Assembly: GCA_944389865.1 (NCBI GenBank)
Contig: CALXNX010000023.1
Coordinates: 1 to 35,379, forward strand
DNA length: 35,379 nt
Direction: 5' to 3'
Origin: an uncultured Succinivibrionaceae bacterium
GTDB taxonomy: Bacteria; Pseudomonadota; Gammaproteobacteria; Enterobacterales; Succinivibrionaceae
Of this stretch, positions 1-7,525 are shown piece after piece. A program made the translations under genes and the position numbers. The stretch's first letter is position 1; the number at the start of each line of letters is the position of its first letter. The notes beneath the pieces are model-generated. The model searched no databases, was not told the origin of the DNA, and was given only the letters and a program-made list of their open reading frames with translations.

Positions 1-92
1 AAGAAAAAACGAATTTAGGAATTAGGATAAAAACAGTATCAAAAAGTCCTGGTTCTCAAAATGCCGTAATCAATCAGCCAGCTTGTGCTTAA
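1..92 (+). CDS. 3' end of an unidentified gene (partial)
   Basis: One frame is open from the window edge to a TAA at 90-92, giving about 29 residues that end in NQPACA. It is followed after 12 bases by the start of the formyltransferase-domain gene on the same strand, the spacing expected of an operon. The stretch is AT-rich like the next gene. It is too short to assign to a family, and a chance open frame of this length is possible. Confidence 0.35.
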   Translation, partial: EKTNLGIRIKTVSKSPGSQNAVINQPACA

Positions 93-104
93 GATGGATA
101 TTAA

Positions 105-1436
105 ATGATATATCAATACGTAACTGATAATAATTTAGAGAATATTCAGAATTATAACTACACATCTTTTGAAGGTGTTGAGTTGTTAAAAGCTTTTTAT
201 CAGAATAGGCATGACTTTATAAAAAGATTTGACCATGACGGCGTATGTTATGAGTCATATATATATACTTATGTTGACTCTGATCTAGATAAATTAATTT
301 CAAACTCTGTTATTGAGATGCTCATAAAAACGTTTGAGGTTAATAAGCGCTTGTATTCAAAATATACATTTAAAGAAAAGAATGGTGCGATAATTTTGTC
401 ACCAGATAAAAAATCTGATTATAAGAATATAAATAATTATATTAAATTTGGGCAAATTCTATGCAAGAGATTGATTAATCAATTCTCATATTTTTATCTT
501 AATTCATATATTAAACTTGTTGATATATTGATATCGCTTGAAAGTAAATACATGTATATGGACGTTAAATATATACCCATAATAAACGCGTTAGTCTTTT
601 TTGAAACTAAATTTGTAGATTCATTGTTCACTAATTATAACCACTCCTTTCACGATTTTATCAATAATATCAGAGAATTTAAATTATCAAATGAGGCAGT
701 TCGGCTAGAAGTAAGTCTGGAAAATGCTTCTTTTATACCTAAATCTAAAGTTGAACTACTCAGTGAATTTGCGCTGGTTTGCGCCAGCAGTACAAGATCA
801 GAGATTTACATAGAGTTATTAATTAAAAACTTAATTTTTCCATCATGTATTATTTTTTATGATGAAGGCTTATTACATAAATATGAAGATTTTCTAATTA
901 AAAATGATGTTAAAACATATAAGTTAATTAATCCAGTTATAAATGATAAAGTTAATCACTCAATTATTGCTGACCTGAAACAGAAATATATAATTTATTC
1001 AGGTGCGCCTGGTGAAATTATCGGAGATGATTTGCTTAAATGTAAGAAATTTATACACGTACACGCAGGAAAACTGCCTGAATTTAGAGGCTCAACTACT
1101 TGCTATTATTCGTTACTTGAGAACTCATCAATTTACGCTAGTGCAATGTTTCTAAATAGCGGTATTGATTGCGGTGATGTGCTTAGGGAAGATTGTTATA
1201 ATATTGAATACATATTGAGTTTGCATTCAATAGATATTGACTATTATATCGAACCGGTTTTAAGAGCTACAACTCTGGTGAGATTATTAAAAAAATATAT
1301 AAATGAGCATTGCTTCGTTCAAAGAAATCAGAGCTTACATCAGTCCTCAATCGCACACTCATATTATCGCATTCATCCTTTATTGAAGCATTTGGCGATA
1401 ATAAAGGTTTTTGCTTTACGTGGAAGTAGTTTGTGA
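105..1436 (+). CDS. Formyltransferase-domain protein, possible sugar N-formyltransferase
   Basis: This is a 443-residue protein whose C-terminal third carries a formyltransferase-type core: HVHAGKLPEFRG near residues 318-329, followed by NSGIDCGD with the expected catalytic Asp. Enzymes of this fold (methionyl-tRNA formyltransferase, sugar formyltransferases such as VioF/WbtJ) transfer a formyl group from N10-formyl-tetrahydrofolate to an amine. The usual Asn two residues before the catalytic His is His here. The N-terminal 230 residues match nothing I recognise and are rich in Tyr, Ile and Asn. The gene is strongly AT-rich compared with the chromosome right of 4640, suggesting transfer. Neighbouring PseH-like and ACP/KAS III/SDR genes suggest an amino-sugar substrate (inference). 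It converges with the acetyltransferase gene. No strong ribosome binding site precedes ATG 105. Confidence 0.65.
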   Translation: MIYQYVTDNNLENIQNYNYTSFEGVELLKAFYQNRHDFIKRFDHDGVCYESYIYTYVDSDLDKLISNSVIEMLIKTFEVNKRLYSKYTFKEKNGAIILSPDKKSDYKNINNYIKFGQILCKRLINQFSYFYLNSYIKLVDILISLESKYMYMDVKYIPIINALVFFETKFVDSLFTNYNHSFHDFINNIREFKLSNEAVRLEVSLENASFIPKSKVELLSEFALVCASSTRSEIYIELLIKNLIFPSCIIFYDEGLLHKYEDFLIKNDVKTYKLINPVINDKVNHSIIADLKQKYIIYSGAPGEIIGDDLLKCKKFIHVHAGKLPEFRGSTTCYYSLLENSSIYASAMFLNSGIDCGDVLREDCYNIEYILSLHSIDIDYYIEPVLRATTLVRLLKKYINEHCFVQRNQSLHQSSIAHSYYRIHPLLKHLAIIKVFALRGSSL

Positions 1437-1469
1437 TCTCACAGAAATTTAACTTTCTGCCCAAAACTG

Positions 1470-2027
1470 CTAAATTAGTATGTTAAATACGGTAGTAGCG
1501 TTGTAAACTTCAGCCAATTTATTAACATATTTTTCCGATGCCGTCAGTTCCAGCTCGTTCATAAAATAGTAGAATTGAGTGTCTTTCTTAATTAATTTTA
1601 AAGTTGGATCCGGCTTTAGTAAGTATGGTAGCAGTGCGCGTAAATTATTTGCTTTAATTTTACAGAAAATTTTTTGTATGCCAAAATTAGCCTGCATCCA
1701 TTGGATAGCCATTGCATTAACGTGCCCCATTGGGATTTTTTGATTATTAAATGTATAGCAGCCGCCTTCGCACGAGTTCCATAAATTATTTACTGCTTTA
1801 AAGTTTATTACTCCGTATGGAGCGTCATTAATGGTAACGTAAATGTGTTTTTGGTAATTATTGTTTTTTAATTTTTTACAAAAATTTAAATGATCATTAA
1901 TGCTGATAATTTTGTCATTATCCATCCATTTTCTTACATAATCAGAGTTCCTCTGTTCTAAGATCTTAAGAAGAGTTTCTTTATTGAGTAAACAAAAATC
2001 TGTGAAAACAATTTTATTTTTATACAT
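1470..2027 (-). CDS. PseH-like GNAT N-acetyltransferase
   Basis: The 185-residue protein resembles the GNAT group that includes PseH, which acetylates the 4-amino group of a UDP-linked dideoxy-sugar in pseudaminic acid synthesis. Features seen: an opening segment with LEQRNSDYVRKWM then INDHLNFCKKL, which is the RN...R.WM...I...HL..F pattern of PseH proteins, followed by YVTINDAPYGVINF where the acetyl-CoA-binding strand is expected. The C-terminal half is less typical, and the usual glycine-rich acetyl-CoA loop (Q/R-x-x-G-x-G/A) is not obvious, so the fold may have diverged. The gene is AT-rich and lies downstream of the ACP gene on the same strand but 329 bases away, so it may have its own promoter. 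Family assignment is moderate; the substrate is inference. Confidence 0.55.
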   Translation of the reverse strand: MYKNKIVFTDFCLLNKETLLKILEQRNSDYVRKWMDNDKIISINDHLNFCKKLKNNNYQKHIYVTINDAPYGVINFKAVNNLWNSCEGGCYTFNNQKIPMGHVNAMAIQWMQANFGIQKIFCKIKANNLRALLPYLLKPDPTLKLIKKDTQFYYFMNELELTASEKYVNKLAEVYNATTVFNILI

Positions 2028-2356
2028 GATTCTTGCTTAAATTAATATTACTGTTTATAAAAATATAATTGTACGGCCCGCAGATCTGTATTTTTGCAAT
2101 ATCACATACTTAATGTAGATTTTTCAGTAGTGTAAGCTTTAAAGGCCGGCTGTCCTGACTTATTTGTTATGATGATTAGTGTTTACAGACAAGTCCCGAC
2201 GCATACCAGCCTTCATGAGCATTGATTGGCAATATCTAAATTCAGCAAATGTTTTCCGCATGTCTCTGTATCTATGTCATTTCAATAATGACGGCTCTAC
2301 AGAAAACTATTAAGTATGCAAGAGCCTGATGCCTATCTGTGGTGATATTTCTAAAG
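2028..2356. other. AT-rich gap with no gene recognised
   Basis: This 329-base stretch lies between the end of the ACP gene and the start of the acetyltransferase gene, both on the minus strand. No frame is open for a useful length and I recognise no RNA gene, repeat or element end. It must hold whatever promoter serves the acetyltransferase. It could be the remains of a deleted gene of the cassette, but nothing in it lets me say which. Confidence 0.4.
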
Positions 2357-2575
2357 CTACTCTTTTGATACTAGATCTAAAATGTTTCCGACTGTTTTCA
2401 TCGCAGCGAGATCTTCAACTGTAGGAGTAAGTCCGATGCTGTTTAAAAACAGTACAATATTAAATAATCCTAGTGAGTCAAGATCAGGACAATCAGCGAT
2501 CACAGTGTTTTCGTCGAACGTATCTTTAGGGTTAACCACGTCAATAATTTCTTTTAAAGCTTCTGCTCTTTTCAT
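2357..2575 (-). CDS. Acyl carrier protein
   Basis: The 72-residue acidic protein has the DLDSLG motif of acyl carrier proteins, with Ser34 as the predicted attachment point for 4'-phosphopantetheine. Length and helix pattern fit a dedicated ACP. It is not the housekeeping acpP, which is more acidic and sits in the fab cluster. It follows the KAS III gene by 25 bases on the same strand, with AAAGGAG seven bases before its ATG, so it is the third gene of an SDR-KAS III-ACP operon. It presumably carries the acyl intermediate built by its two neighbours. The gene is AT-rich. ACP identity is solid; what is carried is unknown. Confidence 0.85.
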   Translation of the reverse strand: MKRAEALKEIIDVVNPKDTFDENTVIADCPDLDSLGLFNIVLFLNSIGLTPTVEDLAAMKTVGNILDLVSKE

Positions 2576-2600
2576 GTTATTGCTCCTTTTAGCAAAGTTG

Positions 2601-3662
2601 TTATAAATAAACAGGTTCGTATATATTGCATTTCCTAAGATCTACAATAGCTGAGCCTGCACATAAGCCTACACCAAAACCAGTCATAAGAGTTGGAGCT
2701 GTTTTTAATTTGTCTAATTGTGAGACATTTTCTGATATGGCAAGAGGTATCGAAGCGCTTGAAGTGTTTCCTGTGTTCTCAGATAGAAAAGGAATAAATT
2801 CTGCAGGTACCTGCAAAGAGCGTGCGAGAGACTTTAGCATCGGACGATTTGCTTGATGTGATATGCAATAGGATAACTTATCACATGTTACTTCTGCAAG
2901 CTCCATGGTTTGCTTAATGTTGTCTCGAACTTCGTTCATGGAAAATCTTGCTAATTCAGTTCCGTCAATATGGAGAAAGTTTGGTTTGAATGAATCTATA
3001 TCCAGAGGTCTTAATGGAATGGCTTTACAGAAATCATCTTCCAGAACTGTGTGAAATTTTCCAAAATTTTCAATATTGCAGGTAATTGGCTGAGTATCTT
3101 CTGAGAATTCTAAGATAGTAGCCGAGGCTCCATCTCCAAAAATAGCAGCATTGCTTACCTGTACGTTTGTTCTGCCGTTGAGTCCTGCTGTAATGAGGTT
3201 TGCTGCTATGCTTGAAGTGTCTCCTGTCAGCAGCAATACTCTTTTAATGCGTTTGCTCTCTATCAAAATTGCAGCCTGCATGATTCCATAAATATATCCA
3301 GCACAGCCTTGGATAACATCCATAAAAAGACAATCTTTATTTAAACCTAACTTTTCCTGATAGTAAAAAGTATTTGCCGGGACGATATAATTAGGGGATT
3401 GCGTAACACTAATACAGGCATCAAAATCATTACCTGTTAAATTTTCTTTTTTAAACAGATCAAGCGCCGCGTCTGTCGCTAAATCACCACAAGTATGCGG
3501 GCGGGGAATTGCTCGTAATTTTTTAAATCCTAAAGAACGCACAAGCCGTTCTGCTTGGTCTTGCCCCACAAAAGGAGCCACTAGCTCTGATGCATTATAT
3601 TGTTCAGAACCTGTTCCACCGATTATTGAGCGTATTGCAACGTTGTGAAATATACATTTCAT
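2601..3662 (-). CDS. 3-oxoacyl-ACP synthase III family protein (FabH-like)
   Basis: At 353 residues this is a thiolase-fold KAS III enzyme that would condense an acyl-CoA starter with malonyl-ACP. The catalytic triad is visible: Cys120 in QGCAGYIYG, His269 in SHQANRP and Asn299 in ENTGNTSS. The C-terminal segment with GFGVGLCAGSAIV is also typical. Family members of this size include FabH and FabH-like enzymes of secondary and glycan pathways. It sits between the SDR gene (21 bases upstream) and the ACP gene (25 bases downstream) on the minus strand. With those two it could make a short 3-hydroxyacyl-ACP, the acyl donor known for N-acylated sugars in some O-antigens and flagellin glycans; that use here is inference. 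AT-rich. Confidence 0.88.
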   Translation of the reverse strand: MKCIFHNVAIRSIIGGTGSEQYNASELVAPFVGQDQAERLVRSLGFKKLRAIPRPHTCGDLATDAALDLFKKENLTGNDFDACISVTQSPNYIVPANTFYYQEKLGLNKDCLFMDVIQGCAGYIYGIMQAAILIESKRIKRVLLLTGDTSSIAANLITAGLNGRTNVQVSNAAIFGDGASATILEFSEDTQPITCNIENFGKFHTVLEDDFCKAIPLRPLDIDSFKPNFLHIDGTELARFSMNEVRDNIKQTMELAEVTCDKLSYCISHQANRPMLKSLARSLQVPAEFIPFLSENTGNTSSASIPLAISENVSQLDKLKTAPTLMTGFGVGLCAGSAIVDLRKCNIYEPVYL

Positions 3663-3683
3663 GGTAAAACTCTCTTTAATTCT

Positions 3684-4430
3684 TTAATATTGCATACCAG
3701 CATTAAGAAAACGAATTGTCCCAGCGCAGCAGTCTGATTCAAGTAGATTTAAGATTTCTTTTGCTGCAGCTTCAGGACTAATAAGTCCTAACGGTTGAAT
3801 AGATTTTATACTGTCGTCAAAATTTTTATTGATAAGTCTGTTAAATTTTAGCATTGGCGTATCAACGTATGCTGGAGCAACAGCATTTACGATAGTATTA
3901 TATTTGAATAGTTCAAGTGATGAATTTTTGATATAGACTTCAAGAGCTTTTTTTGCAGCGCTGTAGCTGTCTGTATATGGCGCACCTGTGGTAGCAGCAA
4001 GTGCTGATACGGCAACGGCAGAAAGTTTTGATTCGGCAGGTTTATTTAAAATAATTACTCTAAGCAATTCTACAAAAGATAGATAATTGATATTTAATAT
4101 TTCCATATTTCTTTTTACTGAAAGCTGCCTTATGCCTTCTATTCGTGTTTGTCCAGCCGAATAAATCAATCGATTAACATTTTTTAGGTTCTGAAGATCG
4201 TCTTTTAGCGCTTCTTCTATTGATAGAGGATCCTGCAAATCAATGATCAGATAGTTGATGTCCGTATTTTTATATAGATCTGCAGTTTGTTTCAATTTTT
4301 CTTCGCCTCTTCCTACCAACGTTATCTTAAGTTTTGATTTATCAGGGTAATAGATATTTGATAATGAAAGTAATTCTAGAACGGCCGCCCCAATTCCTGA
4401 AGTTGCACCGGTTATTAAAAAATGAAACAT
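3684..4430 (-). CDS. Short-chain dehydrogenase/reductase, FabG-like
   Basis: The 248-residue protein is a classical SDR. It has the cofactor motif TGATSGIG at residues 8-15, a diverged SAG in place of NAG near residue 91, catalytic Ser142, and YSAAK with Tyr156 and Lys160. It would reduce a keto group with NAD(P)H; the next two genes point to a 3-oxoacyl-ACP as substrate. It is the first gene of the SDR-KAS III-ACP operon, with AAGGA seven bases before ATG. The promoter should lie in the 253-base gap that separates it from mrcA. A sugar-nucleotide ketoreductase is the alternative. AT-rich like the rest of the island. Confidence 0.82.
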   Translation of the reverse strand: MFHFLITGATSGIGAAVLELLSLSNIYYPDKSKLKITLVGRGEEKLKQTADLYKNTDINYLIIDLQDPLSIEEALKDDLQNLKNVNRLIYSAGQTRIEGIRQLSVKRNMEILNINYLSFVELLRVIILNKPAESKLSAVAVSALAATTGAPYTDSYSAAKKALEVYIKNSSLELFKYNTIVNAVAPAYVDTPMLKFNRLINKNFDDSIKSIQPLGLISPEAAAKEILNLLESDCCAGTIRFLNAGMQY

Positions 4431-4600
4431 TTTATGATCCTTATAATCTAATTGGTATACGGTATTTAGTCGGCTCTTTTGCTTCTTTTTCCAGGAGTTT
4501 GACGTCTCTGCAATTAAGAGTCAAGACTAAAATTCTAACTGTGAAATATACCTTCGGTAATTGAGAATATCACGAGTTATCCTGTATCTCAGATGCTTGT

Positions 4601-4623
4601 AAAAAGGTTAATGCTGAAGCATT
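4601..4623 (-). terminator. Weak candidate terminator after mrcA
   Basis: Read on the minus strand, a short hairpin (AATGC / GCATT around a four-base loop, 4610-4623) is followed by AACCTTTTT. It lies about 60 bases beyond the mrcA stop codon. The stem is only five pairs, so this is a tentative call. The compositional change from the GC-rich chromosome to the AT-rich island also occurs here. Confidence 0.3.
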
Positions 4624-4683
4624 TTGTGAATTGAGCCACAGCATCTATGCATGAAACCTCTGGTGTAAACTCAAGCGTGTTGG

Positions 4684-7128
4684 TTAAAAGATCTCTCCAT
4701 CTTCTACTGCTGAACTGTAGGTACCGGTATTTTCTATCTCCATTCTGTCATCCTGCTGGTCTACGCTGGCGCTGCTGCTGCCTGGGAGCACATAGTCATA
4801 AAGACCGTAGCTGTTGGCAGCGCGATAAACATCTGCAGGCTTGGTGATCGGAGCTGAGGGCACGGAATCTGCCGGCTGCGCGCGCTTGAAGTACTCGGTG
4901 AAAATCGGCAGGGCGGAATAAGCGCCGCCTTCCGGGCCCTTGGTGCGGGAGTAGCCTAAATCACGCTCATTATCAAAGCCCATCCACGCTGTGGCGATGA
5001 GATTGGCGTTAAAGCCGGTAAACCAGGCATCGTGGACGTCGTTGGTAGTGCCGGTCTTGCCGTGCAGATCATCGCGCCCGGTGTAGGCGGCTGCACGCGA
5101 TCCGGTGCCCCAGAAACGGCCCTGAATGCCTTGGCCGCCGTAAATGACCGAGGAGAGCATGTCTGCCATGATAAAGGCGTGGCCGTGACTTAAGATCTGT
5201 TTGGCCGCCTGCGGATCAGGCTCAATCCCGTCTTTATAGATAAGCGGCACCGCATTTACTACAGTATCAGGCGCCTTAGGATCAGCGTATTTAGGCTCTG
5301 CGGCATAAAGCAGCTCGTCGCCCTTGTAAACTTTGTCGATAAGATAGGGCTCCAATAAAAAGCCTCCGTTTAAGAAAGCTGCATAGCTGGTTACGGTCTG
5401 CAGCGGGGTGAGCTCGACGCTGCCCAAGGCCATAGCCTCGCTCTGCTGATGACGGGGAACATCGATATTGAACTTCTTTAAATGCTCAGTAAATTCAGGC
5501 ACGCCGACCTGACGCATCAGGCGGATGCTGACTGCGTTCTTAGATTTGGCCAGCCCTTCACGCAGCGTCATGATGCCGTCAAAGCGATTGGGCGAGTTGG
5601 TGGGCTGCCACCAGGTCTGCGACCCCGGATCCCAGGTCTTAATCGGCAGATCCCAGAAAGGCGAATTTACTGCAATGCCCTTGGCGACAGCGGCTGAGTA
5701 CAGGAAGGGTTTGAAGTTCGAGCCGGTTTGACGCTTGGCCTGCAGGGCGCGGTTGAGCTTTGACAGGGCAAAGTCATAGCCGCCGACCATGGCGGCGATG
5801 GATCCGTCGTATGGATTAAGGGAGATCAGCGCGGCGCCGACTTCCGGGAGCTGCGTCAGCATCTCCTGCCCCTTCTCGGTCATATAGGTATAGATGATGT
5901 CGCCTTCCTTAAAGATTTCAGAGGGCAGCTTGGGAGCCGGTCCCTGATTGCGATCGCTCTTGAAAGCGCGGGCCCACGAGATGCTCTCCCAGGGCAGGAA
6001 GTACTCGCGGCCGTCCTTTTTAAAGACGCGAATGGTCTTATCGGCGTCATTTACCGCAGTGACCAGCGCAGGGTGGGCGTAAAGATAGTCGTCGTATTCC
6101 TGCAGCAGATCCTGCACGTTATCCACCGTGATGGTGAAGTCCTTGAGATCATGGATATTGGCGGCAGGTCCGCGGTAGCCGTGGCGGGTGTCATAGTCAG
6201 TGACGCCCTTGAAGACAGCATAATTGGCGTAATCCTGCAGCCTGGAGTCAACGGTGGTGTAAACTTTGATGCCGTCAACGTAGGCGCTCTCGCCGAATTT
6301 ATCGATGACGAATTTGCGCGCTTCTTCAGCCACGTACGGCGCATTTACATCGAGGGGAGCGGCATGATAATAGGTCTTGGCCGGAGCGGCGTCAGCGGTT
6401 TTATACTCCTCCTCAGTAATATAGCCCAAATCCAGCATGCGCCCTAAAACCAGATGGCGGCGGGCTTTGGCGCGCTCAGGATGGGAAATGGGATTTAAGG
6501 TGGATGGAGCTTTAGGCAGGCCGGCGATAGTCGCCATTTCGGCGATGGTTAAATCCTTTAGATCCTTGCCGTAATAGGTCTGTGCGGCGGCAGCCACGCC
6601 GTAGGCGCGATGCCCCAGGGCAATCTTATTTAAATAGAGCTCTAAGATCTCGTCCTTGGTCAGCACCTGCTCCATGCGCCAGGCGATGAAGATCTCCTTG
6701 AGCTTGCGCTCAATGGTCTTGTCGCGCGATAAGAAGAAGTTGCGCGCTACCTGCTGCGTGATGGTGCTGGCGCCTTGGGTGGCCTGAGCGTTGGACAGGG
6801 CGACTAAAGCGGCGCGGATAATGCCGATAGGGTCAATGCCGCTGTGCTCATAAAAGCGGGTATCTTCAATGGCTAAAAAGGCCTGCTGGAGTTTTAACGG
6901 GATATCTTCGATGGCCACCGGAATGCGCTTGTGCTCGCCGAACTCGCCGATGAGCTTGCCGTCCTTAGTGTAGATCTGCATGGGAGTTTCAAAGGTAACC
7001 TGCTTGAGTTCATCCACATCAGGCAGTACCCCTAAGGCGTGATAGTACATGCCGGCTACCGCGCCGCCGCATAAACCTGCAGTAAATAAACCTGACCAAA
7101 GACAGACTTTAAGAGCTTTTAAAAACAC
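4684..7128 (-). CDS. mrcA: Penicillin-binding protein 1A, bifunctional class A PBP
   Basis: The 814-residue protein polymerises and cross-links peptidoglycan at the inner membrane's outer face. An N-terminal membrane anchor (about residues 7-29) is followed by the GT51 glycosyltransferase domain with IEDTRFYEHSGID and the STITQQVARN segment, then an OB-like insert and the transpeptidase domain. The latter shows SNFK (catalytic Ser), SKN and KTGTTND, the SxxK/SxN/KTG set. E. coli PBP1a is 850 residues, so length is normal. The start is GTG at 7126-7128, supported by AAGGA eight bases upstream. It is divergent from the aroK cluster, the ancestral arrangement in gammaproteobacteria. The 3' end abuts the AT-rich island. 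Confidence 0.95.
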   Translation of the reverse strand: MFLKALKVCLWSGLFTAGLCGGAVAGMYYHALGVLPDVDELKQVTFETPMQIYTKDGKLIGEFGEHKRIPVAIEDIPLKLQQAFLAIEDTRFYEHSGIDPIGIIRAALVALSNAQATQGASTITQQVARNFFLSRDKTIERKLKEIFIAWRMEQVLTKDEILELYLNKIALGHRAYGVAAAAQTYYGKDLKDLTIAEMATIAGLPKAPSTLNPISHPERAKARRHLVLGRMLDLGYITEEEYKTADAAPAKTYYHAAPLDVNAPYVAEEARKFVIDKFGESAYVDGIKVYTTVDSRLQDYANYAVFKGVTDYDTRHGYRGPAANIHDLKDFTITVDNVQDLLQEYDDYLYAHPALVTAVNDADKTIRVFKKDGREYFLPWESISWARAFKSDRNQGPAPKLPSEIFKEGDIIYTYMTEKGQEMLTQLPEVGAALISLNPYDGSIAAMVGGYDFALSKLNRALQAKRQTGSNFKPFLYSAAVAKGIAVNSPFWDLPIKTWDPGSQTWWQPTNSPNRFDGIMTLREGLAKSKNAVSIRLMRQVGVPEFTEHLKKFNIDVPRHQQSEAMALGSVELTPLQTVTSYAAFLNGGFLLEPYLIDKVYKGDELLYAAEPKYADPKAPDTVVNAVPLIYKDGIEPDPQAAKQILSHGHAFIMADMLSSVIYGGQGIQGRFWGTGSRAAAYTGRDDLHGKTGTTNDVHDAWFTGFNANLIATAWMGFDNERDLGYSRTKGPEGGAYSALPIFTEYFKRAQPADSVPSAPITKPADVYRAANSYGLYDYVLPGSSSASVDQQDDRMEIENTGTYSSAVEDGEIF

Positions 7129-7525
7129 AGCTGTGATCCTTGCAGCCGGAAGTGTCCGGTTTTTTTAATGTTGATTCTTATGTTTTATCTGCGCGCTATT
7201 TTAGCATCAGCGCCTCGAACTTTTGCCCATAAATATAAGCACGCTTTTCATCAGCAGCATTCTGTTTAACTTGCCCTGACTGTGCCTCGTCCCGTATAAC
7301 CATATCAGCGGCAGGTACGTGCAGATTCTGAGCTTTGAAACTGCAAAACAGCTGCAGCAGGTTGTCTGGCAAAATAGACGATCTAACCCTTAACTTGCAG
7401 TCACAAACATGGGAAAATGGCTTTATGAAGCTTGGCAGCGCTGTTTCTGCCCATAAAAACTGCTGCAGCAAAGATTCAGTTAAAACGCAGGCAGCGGCTG
7501 GGCAGGCCGACAGCAAGGAGAACGC
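7129..7525. other. Divergent intergenic region between mrcA and rpn
   Basis: This 397-base stretch must hold the promoters of mrcA (leftward) and rpn (rightward). A 106-codon frame on the minus strand (7196-7516) has no start signal, no recognisable domain and a composition typical of non-coding sequence, so I do not call it. In related bacteria the pilMNOPQ/hof genes occupy this site; I see no convincing remnant of them. A hairpin with a T-run at 7146-7166 is listed separately. Confidence 0.5.
7146..7166 (+). terminator. Hairpin plus T-run in the mrcA leader
   Basis: CCGGA-AGTG-TCCGG is followed by seven T on the plus strand, the form of an intrinsic terminator. No plus-strand gene ends here. 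It lies just upstream of the mrcA ribosome binding site on the other strand. It may block transcription running into mrcA antisense, or act as a 5' leader structure of the mrcA mRNA. Confidence 0.4.

Noticed and set aside
1442..1459. Hairpin CAGAAA/TTTCTG between the convergent formyltransferase and acetyltransferase genes
   Set aside because: Six weak A/T-rich pairs and no T-run; not enough to call a terminator.
6073..6447. 124-codon plus-strand ORF inside mrcA
   Set aside because: Shadow of the well supported PBP frame.
7196..7516. 106-codon minus-strand ORF between mrcA and rpn
   Set aside because: No ribosome binding site, no recognisable domain, Cys/Ser/Leu-rich composition typical of a chance frame; it also overlaps the region where the rpn promoter must lie.
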